DNA of 64,000 nt from assembly GCF_013249065.1 (NCBI RefSeq), contig NZ_JABRWQ010000006.1, positions 124,001 through 188,000 on the forward strand, written 5' to 3'. A program made the position numbers and the translations under genes. This DNA is from Winogradskyella litoriviva. GTDB taxonomy: Bacteria > Bacteroidota > Bacteroidia > Flavobacteriales > Flavobacteriaceae. The notes beneath the pieces were generated by a model. The model worked only from the letters and a program-made list of their open reading frames with translations, made no database searches and was not told the DNA's origin. This document shows positions 54,388-62,831 of the stretch, piece after piece; position 1 is the stretch's first letter; each line of letters begins with the position of its first letter.

Positions 54388-54489
54388 AACCTAATTACCT
54401 CATCATGGTAGTTTAATTTCTTATAACATTTTTTTATTTACAAGTCTTTTAAGGACGATTTGATTTTGAATTATTTAGTAAAAAATAAA

Positions 54490-55659
54490 ATGAGTTCAAA
54501 ACACATAGAAACCGAAGCTATTCGCACACAAATAGAACGCTCGCAATTTTTAGAACACTCTAGTCCAATGTATCTAACATCGAGCTATGTTTTTGAAGAT
54601 GCTGAAGATATGCGTGCTTCATTTGCAGACGAAAAAGAACGCAACATTTACAGTCGCTATTCTAACCCAAACTCTTCAGAATTTGTAGAAAAAGTGTGTA
54701 AAATGGAAGGTGCAGAACGTGGTTATGCCTTTGCTTCTGGTATGTCTGCTGTATTTTCTACATTTGCTGCGTTATTAGATTCTGATGACCATATTATTTC
54801 ATCACGAAGCATTTTTGGTTCTACACAAACCTTATTCAATAACATTTTACCAAAGTGGAAGATTTCAACAAGTTATTTTAAAATAGATGAATTAGATGCT
54901 ATCGAAAGCCTAATTCAACCGAACACTAAAGTAATTTATGCAGAGAGTCCAACAAATCCTGCTGTAGATATTTTAGACTTAAAACGCTTAGGTGATATTG
55001 CTAAAAAGCACAATCTCTTATTTATTATAGATAATTGTTTTGCAACGCCTTATTTACAACAACCTATAAAATTTGGTGCAGATTTGGTAATCCATTCTGC
55101 CACCAAATTAATGGATGGACAAGGTAGAGTTCTAGGAGGTGTAACCGTTGGAAGTTCAGAATTAATTCAGAAAATATATTTGTTTTCTAGAATTAGTGGT
55201 CCAGCCTTATCACCATTCAATTCTTGGGTACTCTCTAAAAGTTTAGAGACTTTACCTGTTAGAGTAGACAGACATTGTGATAATGCACTAAAAGTAGCCA
55301 CGTTTTTAGAAAGTCATGAGAATGTGAAATTGGTAAAATACCCGTTTTTAAAATCACATCCACAATACGAATTAGCTAAAAAACAAATGAAATTAGGTGG
55401 AAGCATCGTGGCGTTTGAAATAAAAGGAGGCATTGAAGCCGGAAGACAATTCCTCAATGCCATAAAACTATTATCACTCTCAGCAAATTTAGGAGATACA
55501 AGAACCATAGTAACGCATCCTGCATCAACAACGCATGCTAAAATACCAGAAGCTATTCGTTTAGAAACAGGAATCACAGCTGGTTTAATAAGAATTTCTG
55601 TGGGCTTAGAACATCCTGAAGATATTATTAACGATTTAAAACAAGCCTTAGAAAACTAG
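54490..55659 (+). CDS. metZ: O-succinylhomoserine (or O-acetylhomoserine) sulfhydrylase, PLP enzyme
   Basis: 389 residues from ATG 54490 (MSSKHIETEAIRTQ...). An upstream TTG at 54460 would add ten unlikely residues. Cys/Met-metabolism PLP fold: SRYSNPN (about 55-61), GYAFASGMSAVFS, the Asp of FIIDNCFATPYLQQP and the PLP lysine in SATKLMDGQGRVLGG (about 201-215). It makes homocysteine from an activated homoserine and sulfide, feeding metH. Succinyl versus acetyl substrate is not settled. Controlled by the SAM riboswitch. Confidence 0.88.
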   Translation: MSSKHIETEAIRTQIERSQFLEHSSPMYLTSSYVFEDAEDMRASFADEKERNIYSRYSNPNSSEFVEKVCKMEGAERGYAFASGMSAVFSTFAALLDSDDHIISSRSIFGSTQTLFNNILPKWKISTSYFKIDELDAIESLIQPNTKVIYAESPTNPAVDILDLKRLGDIAKKHNLLFIIDNCFATPYLQQPIKFGADLVIHSATKLMDGQGRVLGGVTVGSSELIQKIYLFSRISGPALSPFNSWVLSKSLETLPVRVDRHCDNALKVATFLESHENVKLVKYPFLKSHPQYELAKKQMKLGGSIVAFEIKGGIEAGRQFLNAIKLLSLSANLGDTRTIVTHPASTTHAKIPEAIRLETGITAGLIRISVGLEHPEDIINDLKQALEN

Positions 55660-55695
55660 AATTTGAAATTGTATAAAAATTTTAATTGATTGGAC

Positions 55696-55725
55696 TGTCC
55701 TCTTGAGGGGACTTTAGGGGTGTTT
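55696..55725 (+). repeat. solo copy of the repeat that bounds the DUF559 insertion
   Basis: The stretch contains GTCCTCTTGAGGGGAC followed by TTTAGGGGTG, in the metZ-metH1 gap. It matches the left end of the DUF559 element (58384-58406, reverse complement) in motif order: a GTCCCC/GGGGAC dyad, then TTTAGGGG. So it is a free-standing relative 2.7 kb from the element. Confidence 0.65.
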
Positions 55726-55739
55726 CAAACAAAAATACT

Positions 55740-56741
55740 ATGAGCAAAATAAAACAAGAATTACAAAAACGAATCTTAGTTCTCGATGGTGCCATGGGAA
55801 CTATGTTGCAGCAATATAATTTCTCAGAAAAAGATTTTAGAGGCGAACGTTTTAAAGATTATCCATCACCTTTAAAAGGAAACAACGATTTATTATCTAT
55901 CACACAGCCTAAAGCCATAGCAGAAATTCATGCTAAATATTTTGAAGCTGGTGCAGATATTGTAGAAACTAACACCTTCTCAGGCACAACCATTGCCATG
56001 GCTGATTACGACATGGAAGATTTGGTGTACGAACTGAACTATGAATCTGCTAAAATAGCTAAAGACGTTGCGGATAAATTCACGAAAGAGAATCCTGAAA
56101 AGCCTCGTTTTGTAGCCGGCAGTATTGGGCCAACCAACCGAACGGCAAGTTTATCGCCAGACGTTAACCGACCAGAATACAGAGCTATTACTTTTAACGA
56201 ATTACGTGTTGCTTACAAACAACAAGTAGAAGCCTTAATTGATGGAGGTGTTGATATGCTTTTGGTTGAAACTATTTTTGATACACTAAATGCAAAAGCG
56301 GCTTTATTTGCCATTGAAGAAGTAAAAGAAGAGCGTCATATTGATATTCCAATTATGGTTTCTGGTACCATAACGGATGCCTCTGGAAGAACATTATCTG
56401 GCCAAACCGTTGAAGCGTTTTTAACCTCAGTATCTCATATTCCGTTATTAAGCGTAGGTTTTAATTGTGCGTTAGGCGCGCAACAACTGCAACCATACTT
56501 GCAACGCTTATCGGACGAAACAGAGTTTTTTACCTCAGCACATCCAAACGCTGGTTTACCAAATGCTTTTGGAGAATATGATGAAACCCCTGAACAAATG
56601 CAAGGCTACATTGAAGACTACCTAAAAGATAACCTTATCAATATCATTGGTGGTTGCTGTGGTACAAGTCCTGAGCACATTAAAGCCATTGCTGAAGTCG
56701 CTCAGAAGTATGAACCGAGAAAATTGGTTGTTGGTGTATAG
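55740..56741 (+). CDS. metH: methionine synthase part 1: homocysteine S-methyltransferase domain
   Basis: 333 residues equal to the N-terminal module of B12-dependent MetH: ILVLDGAMGTMLQQYNFSEKDFRGERF at the start, FVAGSIGPTNRTASLSPD, and the zinc cysteines in SVGFNCALGAQQL (about 240) and GGCCGTSPEHI (about 308-318). The rest of MetH is a separate gene downstream. I recall this two-gene split as usual in flavobacteria, so the split itself is not damage. Zinc binds homocysteine here for methyl transfer from methylcobalamin bound by part 2. Confidence 0.9.
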   Translation: MSKIKQELQKRILVLDGAMGTMLQQYNFSEKDFRGERFKDYPSPLKGNNDLLSITQPKAIAEIHAKYFEAGADIVETNTFSGTTIAMADYDMEDLVYELNYESAKIAKDVADKFTKENPEKPRFVAGSIGPTNRTASLSPDVNRPEYRAITFNELRVAYKQQVEALIDGGVDMLLVETIFDTLNAKAALFAIEEVKEERHIDIPIMVSGTITDASGRTLSGQTVEAFLTSVSHIPLLSVGFNCALGAQQLQPYLQRLSDETEFFTSAHPNAGLPNAFGEYDETPEQMQGYIEDYLKDNLINIIGGCCGTSPEHIKAIAEVAQKYEPRKLVVGV

Positions 56742-57175
56742 TTGATAGTTGATAGTTGTTAAAAATTAATTTTAAGAATGAATTATACAGAATTAGATGT
56801 TTGGAAATTTTCAAGGGAGCTTGTGAAAAAAGTTTACTTGTTAAGTAATTACTTTCCCAAGGAAGAATTGTACGCCTTAACAAATCAAGTTAGGAGGTGT
56901 TCCATTTCTATTCCTTCCAATATTGCAGAGGGATTAGGAAGACAATCCAACAAAGAAACGATTCATTACTTATATATCTCAAAAGGTTCATTATATGAAC
57001 TTGAAACACAACTTTTTTTAGCTTTCGATTTAGATTACATCTCTGAAGAACAATTAAAACGAATTTTAGAACACGTTACCTCTTGCAAAAAGCTGCTTAA
57101 CGGATTCATTAATTATTTCAAATCAAAAAAGTAAGATGAGTGCATCCAGCAACTATCAACAAACAACTAAAAACC
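56736..57175 (+). mobile_element. IVS-like nomadic element carrying a four-helix-bundle gene between the metH parts
   Basis: The left end (about 56736-56760) contains tandem GTTGATAGTTG; the right end (57150-57175) contains CAACTATCAAC, its inverted copy (11 bp exact, with looser similarity over about 28 bp). Between them is the four-helix-bundle gene. The right terminal repeat runs into the start of metH part 2 and is translated there as [11 protein letters not shown]. The boundaries are approximate. Confidence 0.6.
56778..57134 (+). CDS. four-helix-bundle protein (23S rRNA intervening-sequence family)
   Basis: 118 residues: [76 protein letters not shown] is the family signature (S23/TIGR02436 type, often encoded by intervening sequences in 23S rRNA genes). 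Their cellular role is unknown. Here it sits between two co-operating metH genes in the same orientation, one base before the start of metH part 2. Flanking inverted repeats mark it as an acquired element. Confidence 0.88.
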   Translation: MNYTELDVWKFSRELVKKVYLLSNYFPKEELYALTNQVRRCSISIPSNIAEGLGRQSNKETIHYLYISKGSLYELETQLFLAFDLDYISEEQLKRILEHVTSCKKLLNGFINYFKSKK

Positions 57176-60100
57176 AAAAGTATCTAACGCTTTCCGGACT
57201 AGAACCACTCGTGGTTACGCCAAACAGTAACTTTATAAATGTAGGCGAACGTACCAATGTTACTGGTTCGCGTAAATTTCTTCGCCTAATTAAAGAAGAA
57301 AAATACGACGAAGCCTTAGAAGTGGCAAGAGACCAAGTTGAAGGTGGTGCACAAATCCTTGATGTTAATATGGATGAAGGCATGTTAGATGGTGTGTATG
57401 CCATGACCACCTTCTTAAATCTTATTGCCTCAGAGCCAGATATTTCTAGAATTCCATTGATGATAGATAGTTCTAAATGGGAAATTATAGAAGCTGGTTT
57501 ACAAGTTGCACAAGGAAAATGTGTGGTAAATTCCATAAGTTTAAAAGAAGGCGAAGCACAATTTAAGCATCATGCTAAACTCATAAAACGTTATGGAGCT
57601 GCTGTTGTGGTTATGGCTTTTGATGAAGATGGCCAAGCCGATACCTACGAGCGACGCATTGAGATTTGTAAACGCTCGTATCACATTTTAGTCAACGAAC
57701 TTCAATTTCCTGCACAAGATATCATCTTTGACCCAAACATTTTTCCGGTTGCCACAGGAATGGACGAGCATCGCAGAAATGCGCTCGACTTTTTTGAAGC
57801 TACCAAATGGATTCGTGAAAACTTACCTCATGCCAACGTTTCTGGTGGTGTGAGTAATGTGTCTTTTTCATTTAGAGGAAATAATGTGGTACGTGAAGCG
57901 ATGCATTCCGCATTTTTATATCACGCGATTAAAAACGGAATGAACTTAGGGATTGTAAACCCTACGATGCTTGAAGTTTATGATGAAATTGATAAAGATT
58001 TATTAGAACGTGTAGAAGATGTTCTTTTTGATAGACGCGATGATGCTACGGAACGTTTATTGGACTTTGCTGATTCTGTAAAAGGACAGAAAAAAGAGCA
58101 AGACAATAAAGTACAAGAATGGCGAAGCGACCCGTTACAAGATAGAATTACACATGCTTTAGTTAAGGGAATTGATGCTTTTATTCTCGAAGATGTTGAG
58201 GAAGCACGTTTAGCTTCAAAGAAACCCATTGAAGTTATAGAAGGCCATTTAATGATTGGTATGAATGTGGTTGGCGATTTATTTGGAAGTGGCAAAATGT
58301 TCTTACCTCAGGTAGTAAAATCGGCACGAGTAATGAAAAAAGCAGTTGCGTACCTTCAACCTTTTATTGAAGAAGCGAAAAAAGCCCCTAAATCCCCAAA
58401 GGGGACTTCTTATTGGAAGACAGCCGACCCACTTTTATACGGATTAATGAAAGCGCATGCGCAAGAAATGCGGAACCAACCCACCGAAGCAGAAGCTTTA
58501 CTTTGGGATGTTTTAAGGAATAAACAATTAGATGATTTTAAATTTAGAAGACAGCATATTGTTGGAAGTTATATTGCAGATTTTATTTGTTTAAAAAAAG
58601 GATTGATTGTAGAAATTGATGGACTCATTCATCAATTACCAGAAAATAAAGCTTCAGATGAAGAACGAACAAAATGGTTAAATGAACAAGGTTATCGTGT
58701 TATACGATTTACAAATGACGAGATTTTATCAAATCTCGATGATGTTCTGGAAAGATTAAAAGAAGCACTAAAAGTTTCCCCTTTGGGGACGGAAGGGGCC
58801 AGATACGCTGGTAAAATATTAATGGCAACGGTAAAAGGCGATGTTCATGATATCGGAAAGAATATCGTGAGCGTAGTTTTAGGTTGCAATAATTATGAAA
58901 TCATTGACCTTGGTGTGATGGTTCCACCAGAAAAAATTATTGAAACGGCTATTAAGGAAAAGGTAGATATCATTGGGTTGAGTGGTTTAATTACACCTTC
59001 GCTAGATGAAATGGTTTATGTGTCTAAATCCCTAGAAAAACAGAATGTAAAAATACCATTGATTATTGGTGGAGCAACAACCTCTAGAGCGCACTCTGCC
59101 GTGAAAATTGCACCACATTACAATAATACTGTGGTTCATATAAATGATGCTTCAAGAGCAGTAACTGTTGTTGGAGATTTACTGAAAGAAGACAGTAAAA
59201 TTTATAAAAACCAAATTAGAGAAGAGTATGATGCTTTCCGAGAACAATTCTTAAAGCGTACCAAGAAAAAAGATTATTTAACGATTGCTGATGCTCGAAA
59301 AAACAAATTTAAAATCAATTGGAATACATCAGAAATTGTAAAACCAAAACAATTAGGCACTCAAATTATTGAAGATTTTGATATTACTAAACTTGAAGAT
59401 TTTATAGATTGGTCGCCATTTTTTAGAAGTTGGGATTTACATGGAAAATATCCAGCCATTTTAACGGATGATGTTGTTGGCGAACAAGCCACAGAATTAT
59501 TTGCAGATGCACAGGTGTTATTGAAACGTATTTTTGATGAAAAACTGCTTAAAGCAAAAGCTGTTTTTGGACTGTTTGAAGCTAATACTGTGAATGATGA
59601 TGATATTACAATCTCTGATTGTAATGCTGAACTTGATTCAGCATCTCGCAAAAACACCTATACTTTTCTAACTCTTCGTCAGCAATCCAAAAAATCAGAA
59701 GGCAAACCAAATATTGCCTTAGCCGATTTTATTGCACCAAAAGCAACCAACAAACAAGATTATATGGGTTGTTTTTGTGTCTCAACAGGTTTTGGAACAG
59801 CAGAATTAGCAGCGCAATTTGAAGCTGAGCACGACGATTATAATTCCATTATGATTAAAGCTTTAGCAGATAGATTAGCGGAAGCTTTTGCCGAATATTT
59901 GCACAAAGAGGTAAGAACAAAACACTGGAGTTATGCCAATAACGAAAACTTGTCTAACGACGAGTTAATTAAAGAAAATTATAAAGGTATTCGCCCAGCA
60001 CCAGGTTATCCGGCTTGTCCAGACCATTTAGAAAAGAAAACCATTTGGGATATTCTTAAAGTAGAAGAAAACATTGGTGTAAAACTTACCGAAAGTTTAG

Positions 60101-60267
60101 CCATGTGGCCAGCCGCGAGTGTCAGTGGTTACTATTTTGGTAATGCAGAAGCTAAATATTTTGGTTTAGGTAAGATTAAGGAAGACCAAATTGAAGACTA
60201 TAGTAAACGCAGAGGAATCACCATGGAAGAAGCAACCAAATGGCTAAGTCCTAATATTGCGGATTAA
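57136..60267 (+). CDS. metH: methionine synthase part 2 (pterin, B12 and activation domains) with in-frame DUF559 insertion
   Basis: 1043 residues. Order: N-terminal residues encoded by the upstream element's repeat; pterin-binding domain (about 30-290: [32 protein letters not shown]); cap/helical domain (about 300-412, [24 protein letters not shown]); a foreign DUF559 endonuclease-like segment (about 416-555); the cobalamin domain with DVHDIG (about 569-574, lower-ligand His571); and the activation domain with [13 protein letters not shown] second small insertion at about 829-838 (NAELDSAS) comes from a palindromic repeat. Without the inserts the protein is about 890 residues, the length I expect. 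The frame is intact, so it is probably functional. Confidence 0.9.
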   Translation: MSASSNYQQTTKNQKYLTLSGLEPLVVTPNSNFINVGERTNVTGSRKFLRLIKEEKYDEALEVARDQVEGGAQILDVNMDEGMLDGVYAMTTFLNLIASEPDISRIPLMIDSSKWEIIEAGLQVAQGKCVVNSISLKEGEAQFKHHAKLIKRYGAAVVVMAFDEDGQADTYERRIEICKRSYHILVNELQFPAQDIIFDPNIFPVATGMDEHRRNALDFFEATKWIRENLPHANVSGGVSNVSFSFRGNNVVREAMHSAFLYHAIKNGMNLGIVNPTMLEVYDEIDKDLLERVEDVLFDRRDDATERLLDFADSVKGQKKEQDNKVQEWRSDPLQDRITHALVKGIDAFILEDVEEARLASKKPIEVIEGHLMIGMNVVGDLFGSGKMFLPQVVKSARVMKKAVAYLQPFIEEAKKAPKSPKGTSYWKTADPLLYGLMKAHAQEMRNQPTEAEALLWDVLRNKQLDDFKFRRQHIVGSYIADFICLKKGLIVEIDGLIHQLPENKASDEERTKWLNEQGYRVIRFTNDEILSNLDDVLERLKEALKVSPLGTEGARYAGKILMATVKGDVHDIGKNIVSVVLGCNNYEIIDLGVMVPPEKIIETAIKEKVDIIGLSGLITPSLDEMVYVSKSLEKQNVKIPLIIGGATTSRAHSAVKIAPHYNNTVVHINDASRAVTVVGDLLKEDSKIYKNQIREEYDAFREQFLKRTKKKDYLTIADARKNKFKINWNTSEIVKPKQLGTQIIEDFDITKLEDFIDWSPFFRSWDLHGKYPAILTDDVVGEQATELFADAQVLLKRIFDEKLLKAKAVFGLFEANTVNDDDITISDCNAELDSASRKNTYTFLTLRQQSKKSEGKPNIALADFIAPKATNKQDYMGCFCVSTGFGTAELAAQFEAEHDDYNSIMIKALADRLAEAFAEYLHKEVRTKHWSYANNENLSNDELIKENYKGIRPAPGYPACPDHLEKKTIWDILKVEENIGVKLTESLAMWPAASVSGYYFGNAEAKYFGLGKIKEDQIEDYSKRRGITMEEATKWLSPNIAD
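58381..58800 (+). mobile_element. DUF559 (Vsr-like endonuclease) element inserted in frame within metH
   Basis: About 420 bp (140 codons). The coding part reads [58 protein letters not shown] and [12 protein letters not shown], which is the stand-alone DUF559 protein, with the D (IADF) and E-D (VEID) of a PD-(D/E)XK-like site kept. The ends are inverted repeats: left 58384-58406 has GCCCCT and TCCCCAAAGGGGA; right 58776-58800 has TTCCCCTTTGGGGA and AGGGGCC. It has replaced the variable linker between the MetH cap and cobalamin domains. An internal ATG at 58447 could start a separate DUF559 product. Confidence 0.75.
59621..59650 (+). repeat. palindromic repeat translated within metH (NAELDSAS)
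   Basis: Perfect 8-bp arms ATGCTGAA (59624-59631) and TTCAGCAT (59637-59644) with a 5-nt loop, read in frame as NAELDSAS. I recall this motif as a widespread Bacteroidetes intergenic repeat. It falls in a surface-type loop region of the linker to the activation domain. Confidence 0.6.
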
Positions 60268-60283
60268 TTGAATTGAGACTATA

Positions 60284-60400
60284 GACCTAGCAGGTTTTAA
60301 AAACCTAGCAGGTCTTTCACTAGATAATATCCTGCAAGGTTTCAATAACCTTGTAGGTTTAGAAGTAAAGAAAATTAAAAGATACCTGCTTTCGCAGGCA
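60284..60400. repeat. cluster of palindromic repeats between metH and metF
   Basis: Three units: GACCTAGCAGGT (60284-60295) and AACCTAGCAGGT (60302-60313); CCTGCAAGGTT (60331-60341) with AACCTTGTAGG (60347-60357); and CCTGCTTTCGCAGG (60385-60398). They are unlike one another in sequence and resemble different intergenic repeat families. They may also slow or stop transcription between metH and metF. The 230-bp gap contains nothing else. Confidence 0.6.
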
Positions 60401-60495
60401 TGATTATGAAACGAGCATGTTCAAAACTTTATCATTTACAAGAATGATTAATAGCGAACAGCATGTGACCGTTGAAAAGCAATAAGTTTAAACAC

Positions 60496-61449
60496 ATGAA
60501 AGTAACAGACCACATAAAAAACGCTAACGGAAAAACCTTATTTTCTTTTGAAATAATACCACCAAAAAAAGGAAATAGTATACAACAACTCTATAATAAT
60601 ATTGACCCATTAATGGAGTTCAATCCACCATTTATAGATGTAACAACCTCTAGAGAAGAATACCTTTACATTGAAAAAGACGGACTTCTGGACCGAAAAA
60701 TTACACGTATGCGACCAGGTACTGTAGGGATTTGTGCTGCCATATCTCATAAATATAATGTAGACACGGTTCCGCATGTATTATGTGGAGGTTTTACTAA
60801 AGAAGAAACCGAATATTTATTAGTCGATTGTCATTATCTAGGCATTCATAATGTGATGGCCTTACGAGGCGATGCCATGAAACATGAACAATATTTTAAA
60901 GCTTGTGATGGTGGTCATCAATTTGCGAAGGAATTGGTGGGTCAAATTCAAAATCTAAATAAAGGTCAGTATTTACATGACGTAATAGAAGCCGATGGTA
61001 AATCGGATTTTTGTATTGGTGTGGCAGGTTATCCTGAAAAACACTTAGAAGCACCTTCCTTAAAAACAGACTTAAAACGTTTAAAAGAAAAAATAGATGC
61101 TGGCGCAGATTACGTGGTAACCCAAATGTTTTTTGACAACCAAAAGTATTTCGAATTTGTAGAAGCAGCCAAAGCCGAAGGGATTAATGTGCCTATTATT
61201 CCAGGTATAAAACCCCTTGCTGTAAAACGCCACTTACAACTATTACCACAAGTATTTAAAATTGACTTACCAGAAGATTTAATTGATGCTGTTGAAACTT
61301 GTAAAAATAATCAACAAGTCAGACAAGTTGGTGTAGAATGGGCTATTCAACAATCTAAAGAGTTACAAGCGGCTGGTGTTCCAGTACTGCATTACTATTC
61401 TATGGGAAAAAGTGATAATGTAAAAGCAATTGCTTCAGAGTTATTTTAA
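60496..61449 (+). CDS. metF: methylenetetrahydrofolate reductase
   Basis: 317 residues from ATG 60496 (MKVTDHIKNANGKTLFSFEIIPPK); the in-frame TTG at 60472 is less likely. FAD-barrel motifs: FSFEIIPPKKG with the catalytic Glu, DVTTSREEY, VPHVLCGGFTKEETEYLL, ALRGD, and DYVVTQMFFDN near residue 200. It reduces methylene-THF to methyl-THF, the methyl donor for MetH. It is the last gene of the methionine set, downstream of the repeat cluster. Confidence 0.93.
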   Translation: MKVTDHIKNANGKTLFSFEIIPPKKGNSIQQLYNNIDPLMEFNPPFIDVTTSREEYLYIEKDGLLDRKITRMRPGTVGICAAISHKYNVDTVPHVLCGGFTKEETEYLLVDCHYLGIHNVMALRGDAMKHEQYFKACDGGHQFAKELVGQIQNLNKGQYLHDVIEADGKSDFCIGVAGYPEKHLEAPSLKTDLKRLKEKIDAGADYVVTQMFFDNQKYFEFVEAAKAEGINVPIIPGIKPLAVKRHLQLLPQVFKIDLPEDLIDAVETCKNNQQVRQVGVEWAIQQSKELQAAGVPVLHYYSMGKSDNVKAIASELF

Positions 61450-61523
61450 TTCTAAATAAAAAGGCTTAATGTTTATTAAAATTGAGAAACTACGAACGCG
61501 TTAAAAAAATTGAAAGTTTAGAA

Positions 61524-61646
61524 TTATACGCTTCGTTTTGCGATTACAACAACTCCAATACAAATTAACAAAATCGAAATACTAAGGGTAAGTTTACTAT
61601 TTAATTTTAAAGTTAGCAACGCAATTAAATCAAATAGGATGTAAAC
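61524..61646 (-). pseudogene. possible remnant of a membrane-protein gene
   Basis: In the 361-bp gap 61450-61810 the minus strand has a 40-codon open stretch without a start codon that reads like a hydrophobic helix pair (LFDLIALLTLKLNSKLTLSISILLICIGVVVIAKRSV). It could be the 3' stub of a decayed gene or chance in AT-rich DNA. Nothing else was seen in this gap. Confidence 0.2.
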
Positions 61647-61810
61647 TTAAAAGCCACAAAACACATGCTAAAAATTATGTAAAAAGAAAGACAGCAAATA
61701 ACTAAATACTGTATAAAACAGAATTCTTTCATCAATATAAAATCTATATCCAGTATTAAAACAACAGTTACGGATTTATATATAATTTCGAAGAATTAGA
61801 AACCTGTTTT

Positions 61811-62620
61811 TTATTTCTTCTTCGTAATAACATTCATGGTTAAGCCCGAAATAATAAGTAATATTCCGACTAAACTCCAGATGGTATAAACTTCTTTAAA
61901 CCAAACTAAGCCTATGATGATTGTAAAAATAACTTCTAGATATTTTAGAGGAGCAATTTGATTAGTCTCACCAACTTGCATTGCCTTTGTCATGTAGAGC
62001 TGTGCAAAATACCCAAAGACACCTAAACTTAACAGCATTAACCATTCTTTTCCAACAGGATGTATCCATCCATTAATAGATAAAAGTCCACCTATGACTG
62101 CTGATATAATCATAAAATAATTTACAACAACTACAGGGTGATCTTCATTTCCTATTTTTCTAATAGAGATATAAACAAGCCCAACAAAAACAGCGGAAAT
62201 TAAAGCAAAAACAATTCCTTTTACTTCTAATTCCGTATCAAATCCTTTTAAAATTAACACACCTAAAAACGCCATTAAAAAAAAGAACCACTGTATTGGT
62301 TTTATTTTCTCTTTTAAAAACAATAAGGCAAATAAAGCCGCAAAAATAGGACCTATATAACGGATAGAAACCGCTGTACCCATTGCAATATATTTTATAG
62401 ATAGAAAGAACAAGGTCATAGAAATTAGTCCGAATATACTACGCATTATTAATAGTGCTCTTTTATTACCTAATAAAGAAATCTTATTTTTTAATAAAAA
62501 CGGAATAGTAAAAAACAAAGAACCAACTGACCTAAAAAAGACAATTTGATACACACTGAAGTTGCTTAATGATTTTACAAATACGTTCATAAATGTAAAT
62601 GCCAAAGCACTAATTATCAT
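61811..62620 (-). CDS. EamA/DMT-family permease
   Basis: 269 residues with about nine to ten TM helices in two EamA repeats (first about 1-120, with FFRSVGSLFFTIPFLLKNK and IRYIGPIFAALFALLFLKEKIKPIQW; second about 130-265, with APLKYLEVIFTIIIGLVWFKE). It seems slightly short at the N terminus; the reading frame upstream (IQYMIIS...) is open without an ATG, so a non-ATG start is possible. It exports or imports small metabolites; substrate unknown. Confidence 0.85.
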   Translation of the reverse strand: MIISALAFTFMNVFVKSLSNFSVYQIVFFRSVGSLFFTIPFLLKNKISLLGNKRALLIMRSIFGLISMTLFFLSIKYIAMGTAVSIRYIGPIFAALFALLFLKEKIKPIQWFFFLMAFLGVLILKGFDTELEVKGIVFALISAVFVGLVYISIRKIGNEDHPVVVVNYFMIISAVIGGLLSINGWIHPVGKEWLMLLSLGVFGYFAQLYMTKAMQVGETNQIAPLKYLEVIFTIIIGLVWFKEVYTIWSLVGILLIISGLTMNVITKKK

Positions 62621-62710
62621 ATATTGTATGGCTTTTTTCAGAATAAATATTTTTTTTAGATTAGTAATTAACTTGATGCAAAGTAAAAATAAGATTCTAT
62701 TTTTTAATTA

Positions 62711-62738
62711 AAAAACCAAGCTTTAAAACTTGGTTTTT
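62711..62738 (-). terminator. hairpin terminator, first of two, after the T9SS protein gene
   Basis: Arms AAAACCAAG (62713-62721) and CTTGGTTTT (about 62730-62738) with A and T runs on both sides, so it could work in either direction. Confidence 0.8.
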
Positions 62739-62770
62739 TTTGCTTAAAATGAGAATCCTTAAATAGAATT

Positions 62771-62808
62771 AAAAAGGACAAGCTTAAATACATAAGTTGT
62801 CCTTTTTT
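62771..62808 (-). terminator. hairpin terminator, second of two, directly behind the T9SS protein gene
   Basis: Arms AAAAAGGACAA (62771-62781) and TTGTCCTTTTT (about 62797-62807), long loop. It lies 24 bp after the stop codon on the minus strand. Confidence 0.8.
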
Positions 62809-62831
62809 AGTTATCAATCAATTATAACTTG

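Noticed and set aside
54460..54489. TTG start for metZ adding MILNYLVKNK
   Set aside because: The residues are unlike the family and the ATG at 54490 begins the conserved sequence.
55740..57135. Split metH as a frameshifted pseudogene
   Set aside because: The part-1 and part-2 boundaries coincide with domain borders, both frames are clean, and a two-gene metH is usual in flavobacteria as I recall.
58381..58800. The metH insertion as an intein
   Set aside because: No splicing-type Cys/Ser start, no terminal HN plus nucleophile and no Hint-like blocks; the content is DUF559.
60472..60495. TTG start for metF adding eight residues
   Set aside because: The conserved sequence begins at the ATG 60496.
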